This document shows, one piece after another, positions 55,686-64,000 of a stretch of DNA of 64,000 nucleotides. Source of the stretch: an uncultured Pelagibacteraceae bacterium (GTDB lineage: Bacteria > Pseudomonadota > Alphaproteobacteria > Pelagibacterales > Pelagibacteraceae); assembly GCA_902558835.1 (NCBI GenBank), contig CACEFK010000002.1, positions 1 through 64,000 on the forward strand, read 5' to 3'. A program made the translations under genes and the position numbers. Each line of letters begins with the position of its first letter. Position 1 is the stretch's first letter. Below the pieces are notes generated by a model that saw nothing but the letters and a program-made list of their open reading frames with translations, was not told the DNA's origin and searched no databases.

Positions 55686-58600
55686 TTATTGCGAGCCTTT
55701 ATTAAATTTATTTAAATAATTTTCTATGTAAATTTTTTCTTCAGGAGTAATAAGAAAAAGATCATAGACTAAATTGTCAATTTTATTATCAATTAACAAA
55801 TTATCAGGATCCTTAATAATTTTTTCAACGTATGAAATTAACTCTTTTTGTTTTTTTTGATCATTTAAATCAGGAATTGGAAAATTTTTGAGTTCATTCA
55901 ATTTAAATTGAGGAAATAAACCTCTTTGTAATTTTGCAAATCTTACAATGAACCAAAAAGTAATAAGTTTTGAATTTATTATCCCAAGTACCAACAGAGG
56001 ATTAATTTTAAAATCATAAACATTCATATAATTTATATCATTTAAAAAGATTTTTTTAAAAAATGTTGAAACAATACTATATGGTGGCTTTGATGGTATT
56101 TGTCTCACAAGAACTCTCTCCGAGCTAAATATAGAAATATTTCTTGGTTCAGCTAAATGTTTTCCATAACTCAAATATTTACCTGTCCATGAATGGGAAT
56201 ATCTCTTGATATCTTTGCCATCTAGATACTTGTGGTATGATTCATTTTCTTTTTGATTACTGTGAAAAATTTTGTTTTCTAAAATTTCTCTTGTTTGTGG
56301 AGGTGTTCCCTTGCCTACTTGATATGATTTTAAACCTGACTGAACTTTTGCATAATATGGATACAAAGTTTTCGAATTTTGAATTACTTTGTTAGAAATT
56401 GTCTTAAGTTTATTATCTGCAATAATATCAAAATTAAAAATATAGTTATAACTTTCATCATTTAAAAGTTCAGTTTTAGCTATTGATGTTTTAAAAATAA
56501 TTTCATCTTTCTCTGAGTAAATAGTAATCTTACTATATATATCCTTTTTATTTTTACAAAAACTAACTACACATGCATCTACAGCAGCATTCTTAAAAAC
56601 TTGTTTAGAAAAATTTATTATTTCAATTCTACTATATTTTAAAATTAATTTTCTTAAATCCTCATTCGTGTTTATTGTCATCCAGTTATTTGGAATAATA
56701 AAAGATAAGAAACCATTTTCTTTTAAAAGATTTATGCCTAACTCTATAAATAATGCATAAGTATTTAATTGATATTGAGCAAGTTTATATTTTTTAACAT
56801 AATATTTTTTATCAACATCCTCAAATTTTTTTAGTTTACTAGACCTAGCAAAAATATATGGCGGATTTCCAATAACTAAATCAAAACCATTATTTTCAAA
56901 AACATCTAGAAAAAAAATTTTCCAAAGAAAAAAGTTTCTTTCAATATTATTTGAAAACACACTTTTGTCATTTGATGTAGATGTTTTTTTTAAAATAAGA
57001 GAATTAATCTTTTCTTCAAGTTTGAGTCTTAGATCTTTCTTTATTTTTCTGCTACTTAAATTGAAGTATTTTTTTTGAATTTGAATCAATTCTTTTTTAA
57101 TTTCCTCAGTTTGAACATCAGTAAACAATTCGTTATCCTCATCAACATCAAAATCATGATTCTTATATTTTTGTACTAAACTATTACCCTGCAAAATTTT
57201 ATAACTTAAATTGGGTAAAGGATTTGGATTATTAACATTTTTTTCTTCAACAATTAATGATAACCAAAGTCTAAGTTTTGAAATTTCTACAGCTCCTCTG
57301 TCTATATCAACACCATAAATTGAGTTTTCAATAAATTCTCTTTTAAAAAGATAAATACTTTTTTTTCCACCAAAAAAATTATCAATTCTAAATCTAATTT
57401 TAACAATTTCATTCATAATCAAAACAGGAAATGCACCAGACCCTATTGCTGGATCGCATATCTTTATATTAGCTAATAAATTATCTATAGATTTTAAAAT
57501 TTCTTTTTCATTAAATTCATCAATTTTTTCTTTTAATTCCTCTTCATCTAGGAAATCAAAATTAACTAAATCATAAATAAAATTTTCATGATGAGAGAGA
57601 TGTGATTTTGATATTAAAAAATTTTTAATAATTTGTTTGCTCATAAAAGATACAACAAATCTAGGTGTATAATAAGAGCCTTTTCCTTTTCTAAAATTTT
57701 CAGGTAAAAGTTTTTCGAAGACTTTACCTAACATTTCGGGATCAATACCTATCTCTACATCCAATCCATCATTCTCGTCTACTGTAAAGTTATATAAATC
57801 AAATATATCTAAAATTCCGTCCCGAGAAATATTTGAAAAAATAGAATTTGGTATATTTAGTTTTTCTTTTTTCCAATCATAATTATCTAATTCTTCGAAT
57901 AAGCCTCCATTAAGATATGGGATTTTACAATCTAGAATTTCAACATAATTATTTTTATTTTCCTTGTTCAATCCATCATAAAGTAAATGCTCAAAGAAAT
58001 CATTGTAGAAATTTTTTTTATTTTTATTAAATAATTCAAAACTATTTCTTAAAAAAGATTTATCTCCATTTGATAATGTTTGATTTTTTTTAGCACCCAT
58101 ACACCCTTTTTTTTGAAGAAAATAACAAAAGACAACTTGTCCTAAAAATTTTTTAGCAAATAAGTCAATTTCAATTTTTTTTTGTTCTAAGAATATTCTG
58201 AATTTTTTATCCTTATAAAGATATTCGGTAATTTTAAGAAATAAGTTTTTATATTTTTGAAAAAATTCGTCACTTATTACTTCAATATCAAATCTATTTT
58301 TTAAATCATCATAGTTCTTTATCTTTGTTTGAAACTGTGCAGTTGGTGTGTGAACTTTTGATCCAGGTCCCAAAAAAAAAGATAATCTTTTTGGCATTGA
58401 AAATTCTCTGGTAACAACTGTATCTGAAAGCCATTTATAATTACTTTCAATCAGTGAAAATCTATAATTTTGAGAATTTTTTGTATAAAAAATTATAATT
58501 GCCTTTTCTATGGACAATTTTTTAAAAATAGAAAAAACTTTTTTAGTCAGTGAAACTCTTGGATCGCTTATTGATGAATGTTCAAGTTCAAAAATTTGAA

Positions 58601-58769
58601 GATTATTTAAACTTTTTACTTCTCCTATTTTAATTATTTTTTTTGTTAATTCATTCTTGGTATCATCTTTAAATTCAATTTCTTCAATTATTAAATCATC
58701 AGGTAATATTTTTTTTAAAAAATTACAAAATTCTTGTCTTTTGTAAGGTAAAGAAAAATCATGCATCAC
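55686..58769 (-). CDS. Eco57I/TaqI-like N6-adenine DNA methyltransferase with C-terminal target-recognition domain and uncharacterised N-terminal domain
   Basis: YYTPRFVVSFMSKQI, motif I ICDPAIGSGAF, motif IV FDLVIGNPPYIFARSS, TaqI-C-like YLDGKDIKRYSHSWTGKYLSYGKHLAEPR. Confidence 0.92.
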   Translation of the reverse strand: MMHDFSLPYKRQEFCNFLKKILPDDLIIEEIEFKDDTKNELTKKIIKIGEVKSLNNLQIFELEHSSISDPRVSLTKKVFSIFKKLSIEKAIIIFYTKNSQNYRFSLIESNYKWLSDTVVTREFSMPKRLSFFLGPGSKVHTPTAQFQTKIKNYDDLKNRFDIEVISDEFFQKYKNLFLKITEYLYKDKKFRIFLEQKKIEIDLFAKKFLGQVVFCYFLQKKGCMGAKKNQTLSNGDKSFLRNSFELFNKNKKNFYNDFFEHLLYDGLNKENKNNYVEILDCKIPYLNGGLFEELDNYDWKKEKLNIPNSIFSNISRDGILDIFDLYNFTVDENDGLDVEIGIDPEMLGKVFEKLLPENFRKGKGSYYTPRFVVSFMSKQIIKNFLISKSHLSHHENFIYDLVNFDFLDEEELKEKIDEFNEKEILKSIDNLLANIKICDPAIGSGAFPVLIMNEIVKIRFRIDNFFGGKKSIYLFKREFIENSIYGVDIDRGAVEISKLRLWLSLIVEEKNVNNPNPLPNLSYKILQGNSLVQKYKNHDFDVDEDNELFTDVQTEEIKKELIQIQKKYFNLSSRKIKKDLRLKLEEKINSLILKKTSTSNDKSVFSNNIERNFFLWKIFFLDVFENNGFDLVIGNPPYIFARSSKLKKFEDVDKKYYVKKYKLAQYQLNTYALFIELGINLLKENGFLSFIIPNNWMTINTNEDLRKLILKYSRIEIINFSKQVFKNAAVDACVVSFCKNKKDIYSKITIYSEKDEIIFKTSIAKTELLNDESYNYIFNFDIIADNKLKTISNKVIQNSKTLYPYYAKVQSGLKSYQVGKGTPPQTREILENKIFHSNQKENESYHKYLDGKDIKRYSHSWTGKYLSYGKHLAEPRNISIFSSERVLVRQIPSKPPYSIVSTFFKKIFLNDINYMNVYDFKINPLLVLGIINSKLITFWFIVRFAKLQRGLFPQFKLNELKNFPIPDLNDQKKQKELISYVEKIIKDPDNLLIDNKIDNLVYDLFLITPEEKIYIENYLNKFNKGSQ

Positions 58770-61700
58770 TAATTTCTTCAGATATAATTAGATGTTCTTC
58801 GCTTTCGTCAATTTTATTTGCTTTATTCAATATTTTTTTTAGATAGTCTGGTGAAATAATTGAATTTAATTTTTCTAACTCATTATTCAGTTTTGATAAC
58901 CTTATTTCTCTTATCATCTTCAAATATCCACCTGGTAATGCATCTAATTTTTCTAAAACATAAATAAGATCCTGAATATAAGAATTATATTTTTTTGGAG
59001 CTTTCTCAAGAATAGCATTTAACTTATCTAATGTTCTTTTCTTACCTCTATCTAAAGCAGTAAGAAATTTTTTATTAAATAAATTTTTTGATATTTCTGA
59101 GTAATATTTTTCAAAATTATCAGATACCATAAAAGGTTTTTCAGTTTGATTTGACTCAAAAATTTTAAAAAACTTCTCATTGGATAATTTCAAATATTCT
59201 TTTTTTTTATTTAAAAATCTAAAAATTGATTCATCTCCTTTTTTGGCATAAACAATTATGCCATTACCGTTTTCTTTTTTTATTTTTCGTCTAATTCTAA
59301 TTTGAGGTGGCAACTTTCTTATTTCTTCAATAAATTCTGGGCTTTCATCTCTCAAATTATAAATAAGATTTTCATAATATGTTTCTGGGTTTCTTATTTC
59401 GTCAGAGGCATTTTCTATTTCGTCCTCAAAAAATCGACTTAATTCCTCATCTGAGGTGAGTATTTTTGTATCATCACCAAATAATGCTTGAAAAACTGAA
59501 ATCTTTATTTTTGCTATTTTCTTTGTTCTTACCTCTTTTTCTCCTCTTGATGATGGAAAAAAATTATAAATAAATAATTCATCATAGACTTTTTTATTTA
59601 TACGATTTATCCGACCAAATCTCTGAATTACCTTGGTTGGATTATATGGAATATCGTAATTAATTATTGTACCGGCTCTATTCAGATTATAACCCTCAGA
59701 AATGGTATCAGTAGCCATTAAAACATTGTAATCATCTGCTTTATCTTTTTCATTTATACCTGCATCAAAGTTTGCTTTTATAATTTGTTTATTTATCTTC
59801 TTTATTGAATCTTCAGAAGTGTATTTAAAAACTTTAATATTTCTCTCTTTTAATTTTTTAGCAACATAATTTGCTGTATCTGCAAATTCTGAAAATATTA
59901 AAACTTTTCTTTTATCTTTTTTATTTAATTCATTTTCTAGTGTTTCGTAAAATTTTTCAAATTTTGGATCTATAAAGTTTGTTTTTAATCTTGTTTCCCA
60001 TTTTTGTTTTAATTGAGTTAATTCTTTTATGTCATTGATTAAATCTTTATAAAATTCTGGTCTTAATTCAGTCTTATCAATGAACCAAGCGCCTTTAGCT
60101 TTGAAATCCTCTACACTTTTTAAATCATCAAAATTTTTATTACTTTGTATATTTTCTTCAAATTCAAAAACTTCAGGCATTGAGCCTTTTTTATATATTG
60201 GTATTTTGCCTTTAGTATCATACCAATCTTTTATTTTAACATTTGAACTAATTATATTGTCAAGGGTTTCCATAAATGAATATACGCAACTTTCAAATCT
60301 TCTCACTAATAGTCTTTTCATAAAATCTGCAATATTTTCTAAAGATTTTTTTAAAAGTTCTTTATCTTTTTCCTCTAAACCTGCTCTTTCAGCAATCTGA
60401 CTAAGATATTTTGGCAGAATATAAGAAGCTGACTTATATCTTGCAGCAACATAACGCTTCTCATCTGTCTTTGGTGATATTACTTCCAAAGTATCACTAT
60501 ATAACTCGCTTATCTCACCTAAATTATAATCTATCAATTTTGGTGGGTTTCTTTTAGGAAATTCTAATTTTTTTAATTTTATATCCTTTTTATACCGATC
60601 TATACCCTCCAAGTCTAACCTGGATCTTCTGATTACTAATGGCGATAAAATTGATTTTATTTGATCAGTTAAATTATTCATTTTTTCTTTTATCTTGGGG
60701 TCAAATTTTTTTGTTGTATCAATTTTTGTTATATCATTATACTCTTTAACTAATTCCTTAAATTGATCTGATAAATTTTCTATATTCTGTAAAGATGATT
60801 TTGTAGGTATTTGAAAAAGTTTAATCATATTGAATATATCTTGAGGTCGATTATTAAAGGGTGTTGCAGATAAAAGAATTACTTTGTTATTTTGACAAAG
60901 TTTATGCAGTAAAGAATAATCATTAGTTAAGTCATTACGAAATGAGTGAGCTTCATCAATGATAATTAAATTTTCAGAAGTGGTTCTTTCTCGTTTAAAT
61001 GCGTTTTCAATTTTTCCTCTTGAAACTACACTTCCCTGAATCATTGTTATAGTCTTGTAATCCTCCCAACCATCAACTAAATGAGGTGGGGCAATAATAA
61101 TTGTGTTTAGATTTAAATTTTTTGCAATAGCTGAGGCAATCACACTTTTACCTAATCCCACAACATCTGCAATTATTACACCTTGGTGTTTATTGATAAT
61201 ATCCAAGCCTTTTAAAATGGCATCTTCTTGATATTTAATATCTAAAAATTTACCATCAGACAATTCTTTAGGCATCAATATTTCGTTATCTTTTTTTTCT
61301 TGAAAATATTCATCTAGTACCTTCACAAATAAATTGTAGGGCTTAGGTATTTTATTAATCCAAGTTTTTTTTACTACTTTATTTTCAAATTCATCATAGT
61401 TGTCTATATTAGCTACATCTATACAGTTAGGGCTATTCCATCGTTCTAAAAATTGATTAAGATGCGCTTCATAATCAGAAGGTTCTCTAAACAAATAATT
61501 ACCCTCTATATTATCTAAAAAACCTGATCTTGTCAGATTACTGGAGCCAGCTAAAACAATTCCAGGTGTTAAATTATTTTGATTAAATTTTTTTGAATAT
61601 TTAAATACAAATGTTTTTGAATGATCATTTTTTTCTTTCCAGCATTTAATATTTAAAGATCCATCCTTAATTTTTTTAATAAACATATTGTAAGATTCTT

Positions 61701-61992
61701 GGTCATCCTTTTGGACTAAAATATCAGTATTATTAATATCATTTTTTAAATAATCAAAATAAGAGTCTTTAATAGATAAATTTGAATTTAATATTGTAGA
61801 AATTTTTGAATCGTACCCTATTCCTATCATTATATTTATTTTTTTATTTTCAAGTTGTTTATAAATTTGTTTAAAACCTGAAAAATAAAAATAACCTACT
61901 TCAAAAAAAAGTTCTTCACATGATGGCAGAATATTGTCTGCTATAGACTTTACAGTACTTTCTTTTGTTTGGTTGTTTATAAGTGTTGTCAT
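58759..61992 (-). CDS. PLD-nuclease-domain / SNF2-like superfamily 2 helicase fusion (restriction/defence type)
   Basis: N-terminal PLD-like HSKTFVF...GSSNLTRSGFLDNIEGN; helicase ADVVGLGKSVIASAIA, IIDEAHSFRND, LLSATPFNNRPQDIF, ATDTISEGYNLNRAGTIINYDIPYNPTKVIQRFGRINR. Confidence 0.93.
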   Translation of the reverse strand: MTTLINNQTKESTVKSIADNILPSCEELFFEVGYFYFSGFKQIYKQLENKKINIMIGIGYDSKISTILNSNLSIKDSYFDYLKNDINNTDILVQKDDQESYNMFIKKIKDGSLNIKCWKEKNDHSKTFVFKYSKKFNQNNLTPGIVLAGSSNLTRSGFLDNIEGNYLFREPSDYEAHLNQFLERWNSPNCIDVANIDNYDEFENKVVKKTWINKIPKPYNLFVKVLDEYFQEKKDNEILMPKELSDGKFLDIKYQEDAILKGLDIINKHQGVIIADVVGLGKSVIASAIAKNLNLNTIIIAPPHLVDGWEDYKTITMIQGSVVSRGKIENAFKRERTTSENLIIIDEAHSFRNDLTNDYSLLHKLCQNNKVILLSATPFNNRPQDIFNMIKLFQIPTKSSLQNIENLSDQFKELVKEYNDITKIDTTKKFDPKIKEKMNNLTDQIKSILSPLVIRRSRLDLEGIDRYKKDIKLKKLEFPKRNPPKLIDYNLGEISELYSDTLEVISPKTDEKRYVAARYKSASYILPKYLSQIAERAGLEEKDKELLKKSLENIADFMKRLLVRRFESCVYSFMETLDNIISSNVKIKDWYDTKGKIPIYKKGSMPEVFEFEENIQSNKNFDDLKSVEDFKAKGAWFIDKTELRPEFYKDLINDIKELTQLKQKWETRLKTNFIDPKFEKFYETLENELNKKDKRKVLIFSEFADTANYVAKKLKERNIKVFKYTSEDSIKKINKQIIKANFDAGINEKDKADDYNVLMATDTISEGYNLNRAGTIINYDIPYNPTKVIQRFGRINRINKKVYDELFIYNFFPSSRGEKEVRTKKIAKIKISVFQALFGDDTKILTSDEELSRFFEDEIENASDEIRNPETYYENLIYNLRDESPEFIEEIRKLPPQIRIRRKIKKENGNGIIVYAKKGDESIFRFLNKKKEYLKLSNEKFFKIFESNQTEKPFMVSDNFEKYYSEISKNLFNKKFLTALDRGKKRTLDKLNAILEKAPKKYNSYIQDLIYVLEKLDALPGGYLKMIREIRLSKLNNELEKLNSIISPDYLKKILNKANKIDESEEHLIISEEISDA

Positions 61993-62058
61993 AAATAAAA
62001 CTTATTATATTACAAAAGTATTTTTATGCCTTTATGAAAACATTTTTTTGGCTGATTG

Positions 62059-62083
62059 AAAACATATAATTTAAATATGTTTT
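62059..62083. promoter_or_regulatory. Dyad upstream of helicase gene, candidate operator
   Basis: AAAACATAT-AATTTAA-ATATGTTTT, 9-bp perfect arms. Confidence 0.4.
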
Positions 62084-62239
62084 ATTAATGCATTGGATTT
62101 CAATCCTTTTCTATCGTATTCCGCTATTTTTATTATCTCCCTTGTTGCGTAATTCGAATAAACAGAAAAGGGTTGAGTCTATAACCAACTATAAACTTTT
62201 AACCCTCAAAAAATCAATCAACAATAGGAGTTCTAATAT

Positions 62240-62425
62240 ATGGAGATAGGCCGTGTCTGTAAGTACTGTCACGTGAGTGCTTACGTTGCTTATGACAACT
62301 GTGACCCAGTTTATAAAAAAACATTTAAGTTCGAAATTTTACCAGGTGAACACAACAGTTTAGTCTGGGACAAGATAATCAAAATATTTACCAAAAATGG
62401 ATACAAAGTGGAGCTTAAATCATGA
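62240..62425 (+). CDS. Small hypothetical protein (61 aa) with CxxC near N-terminus
   Basis: MEIGRVCKYCHVSAYVAYDNCDPVY...; AGGAG Shine-Dalgarno-like motif upstream; ATGA overlap with next gene. Confidence 0.6.
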   Translation: MEIGRVCKYCHVSAYVAYDNCDPVYKKTFKFEILPGEHNSLVWDKIIKIFTKNGYKVELKS

Positions 62426-62988
62426 AAAGAGTTTTACTTATTATTTTATTACACTTATCTCTATTTTTTATTGTCTTTGCTTACCATGCGCAAGCTGAAG
62501 AAGATGAAATGTGGACAATTGATAAATACGAAAGTTTAACATTTGCAAGAGTATATGGAGAAGTAATTCATGGAGACAGTTTAAATTTCTTTATTCAATC
62601 AAAAGATAACTGTGAAAAAGTTTGGCATAATTTCACTTTTTACACATATGAGCAGCCTGGAGATATAAAACAACTATTAAACAGAAATATACCAATAAAA
62701 ATTAATGAAGAAGAAGTTACTGCTTATGTAGATCATATACAGCCATTTTTAATGGGTTACAGAGTTTTATTATCCTTAGGATCGTTTCCAATTAAAGAAT
62801 ATATTTATAAATTAAATAATTTTTATATTGAGGAACAAAGATTTGAGATTGAAATAATTGATGGGATTGATTTTAAGGCAAGTAAATATTTTGATATATC
62901 AATAAATAGATGGAATTTAGATAAACTCGTACCATCTGTTTTAGAAGCACATAAAAGGTGTAAAGAAATTAAAAATACTGACTCTTAA
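62422..62988 (+). CDS. Hypothetical secreted/periplasmic protein
   Basis: N-terminal signal peptide MKRVLLIILLHLSLFFIVFAYHAQAEE; no family recognised. Confidence 0.7.
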   Translation: MKRVLLIILLHLSLFFIVFAYHAQAEEDEMWTIDKYESLTFARVYGEVIHGDSLNFFIQSKDNCEKVWHNFTFYTYEQPGDIKQLLNRNIPIKINEEEVTAYVDHIQPFLMGYRVLLSLGSFPIKEYIYKLNNFYIEEQRFEIEIIDGIDFKASKYFDISINRWNLDKLVPSVLEAHKRCKEIKNTDS

Positions 62989-62998
62989 ATAAAGTTTT

Positions 62999-63026
62999 AG
63001 TGAAGTGAATTTGAAGTGAATTTTAA
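62999..63026 (+). repeat. 28-bp direct repeat, right copy
   Basis: AGTGAAGTGAATTTGAAGTGAATTTTAA, identical to 55599..55626. Confidence 0.9.
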
Positions 63027-63096
63027 AAACTTCAATAGACAGGACTCAATTAGTTAAGTATTATCAATGTTAATGAAAGGAAAAATAATTAACTTT

Positions 63097-63118
63097 ATTG
63101 ATTTGTAATCAATAGGTC
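63097..63118 (+). repeat. tRNA-Thr anticodon-arm remnant, right copy (putative distal att)
   Basis: ATTGATTTGTAATCAATAGGTC identical to 55450..55471; homology continues weakly as TGCAG vs CGCGG. Confidence 0.75.
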
Positions 63119-63132
63119 TGCAGATATAAATT

Positions 63133-63270
63133 TTACCAGGCTGTTAATTTCCAGCATTCATTGGCGTCTTCAATACGAACGTAACAACCAAGAAAAGACA
63201 TAATTTTAAATGCACAAAAACCTCCAACTAAAATAATGACTACGAACATTATTGGATTAATTTTTTTCAT
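63133..63270 (-). CDS. Small single-TM protein (45 aa), not in ORF track
   Basis: MKKINPIMFVVIILVGGFCAFKIMSFLGCYVRIEDANECWKLTAW; 4-nt gap downstream of the NAD kinase stop. Confidence 0.65.
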   Translation of the reverse strand: MKKINPIMFVVIILVGGFCAFKIMSFLGCYVRIEDANECWKLTAW

Positions 63271-63274
63271 TTAT

Positions 63275-64000
63275 CTAACTAGTCTCTCTTCTTATTTGTT
63301 CAATTTTAATCTTTTTTTGTAGACTTCTGTTTTTATCATAAAGAAGATTAAACTTTATTTTATTATTAGTTTTTACTGTAATTGATTTAGCATTTCTTAC
63401 TTCTAAGTTATCTGCAACAGCACTGATAGGTCTCTTAGTTGGGTTTAAGTTAGTTATAACTATTTTAGTTTTATCATTAACAATTTTACCCTTCCATCTT
63501 CTTGGCCTAAATGCGCTTATAGGTGATATTGATAATTTTTTTGAATGTAAACTTAAAATAGGTCCATGAACAGAAAGATTGTAGGCCGTACTTCCTGCTG
63601 GTGTTGATACTAACACACCGTCAGACACTAATTTTTTAATTATTTGTTTTGAACCTTGCTTAATAGATAATGAAGCAGCCTGCCTACTTTGTCTAAGCAC
63701 AGATACTTCATTTATTGCTATAGATCTTTTGGTTTGATTGTTTTTATTTTTAACAATCATCTCTAAAGGAGAAATTGAAAGTAAATTTGCTTTTAACAAG
63801 CTTTTTAAAATATCTTTTGAGGAAAATTTATTCATAAGAAAACCATAATTTCCAGAGTTAATCCCATAAAAATGTTTTTTAGAGTTTCTATTCTTTTTTA
63901 GTGTTTGAAGCATAAAACCATCTCCACCGATTACAATGATGAGGTTTTCTTTTTTAAACTGGTTAGATTTAATTTTTTTTAATAATAAATTTTTTATCTT
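63275..64000 (-). CDS. nadK: NAD kinase, N-terminus continues beyond the window
   Basis: Frame stays open upstream of the track ATG: ENLIIVIGGDGFMLQTLKK (GGDG motif), GINSGNYGFLMN, LVSTPAGSTAYNLSVHGPIL. Confidence 0.93.
   Translation of the reverse strand, partial: KIKNLLLKKIKSNQFKKENLIIVIGGDGFMLQTLKKNRNSKKHFYGINSGNYGFLMNKFSSKDILKSLLKANLLSISPLEMIVKNKNNQTKRSIAINEVSVLRQSRQAASLSIKQGSKQIIKKLVSDGVLVSTPAGSTAYNLSVHGPILSLHSKKLSISPISAFRPRRWKGKIVNDKTKIVITNLNPTKRPISAVADNLEVRNAKSITVKTNNKIKFNLLYDKNRSLQKKIKIEQIRRETS

Larger units (their letters stand above)
55450..63118. mobile_element. Putative tRNA-Thr-targeted genomic (defence) island; integrase not found
   Basis: 22-bp exact anticodon-arm copy at both ends, 28-bp direct repeat just inside both ends, accessory gene content between core genes rlmB/tRNA-Thr and nadK. 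Confidence 0.7.

Noticed and set aside
55686-61992. Phase variation of the MTase/helicase through poly-A/poly-T tracts
   Set aside because: Homopolymer tracts of similar length are common across core genes here because of AT content; both ORFs are intact.
58759-61992. Labelling the helicase as HsdR of a Type I system
   Set aside because: No HsdS and no PD-(D/E)xK N-terminus seen; the N-terminal domain reads as PLD-like and the MTase carries its own TRD.
55424-63270. CRISPR array or integron-like structure in the island
   Set aside because: Only two copies of each repeat, 7.4-7.6 kb apart, with genes between; no regular spacers and no integrase.

Overview
AT-rich (roughly 30% GC by eye), very compact bacterial chromosome segment. 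Gene content and order suggest a streamlined alphaproteobacterium, most likely SAR11/Pelagibacterales; the taxonomy is inference, no search was run. Most of the window is core: a 5'-truncated lytic transglycosylase; the tetrameric sarcosine oxidase operon (soxBDAG); gatCAB; ruvX; pyrB with a degenerate pyrC homologue; plsY; topA; galU/ugd; panC; mgtE; lipB; an rluC-family gene; and an almost unbroken minus-strand supercluster tRNA-Tyr/tRNA-Gly/tuf/tRNA-Trp/secE/nusG/rplKAJL/rpoBC/rpsLG/fusA/S10-spc-alpha/rplQ. The accessory part is ~55.45-63.12 kb, just 3' of a plus-strand tRNA-Thr(TGT). It holds a two-gene translationally overlapping pair (PLD-nuclease/SNF2-type helicase plus Eco57I/TaqI-like N6-adenine methyltransferase with its own target-recognition region), two small orphan genes, a 28-bp direct repeat at both ends (each made of two tandem 11-bp units), and a 22-bp exact copy of the tRNA-Thr anticodon arm at the far end. 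No integrase is visible. I read this as a decayed or integrase-less tRNA-targeted defence island carrying a restriction/defence module that does not match a textbook R-M layout. Also noted: a 45-aa small ORF missing from the ORF track, a non-catalytic dihydroorotase homologue next to pyrB, 19 one-nucleotide TAATG stop/start fusions, and a spc operon lacking rpmD.
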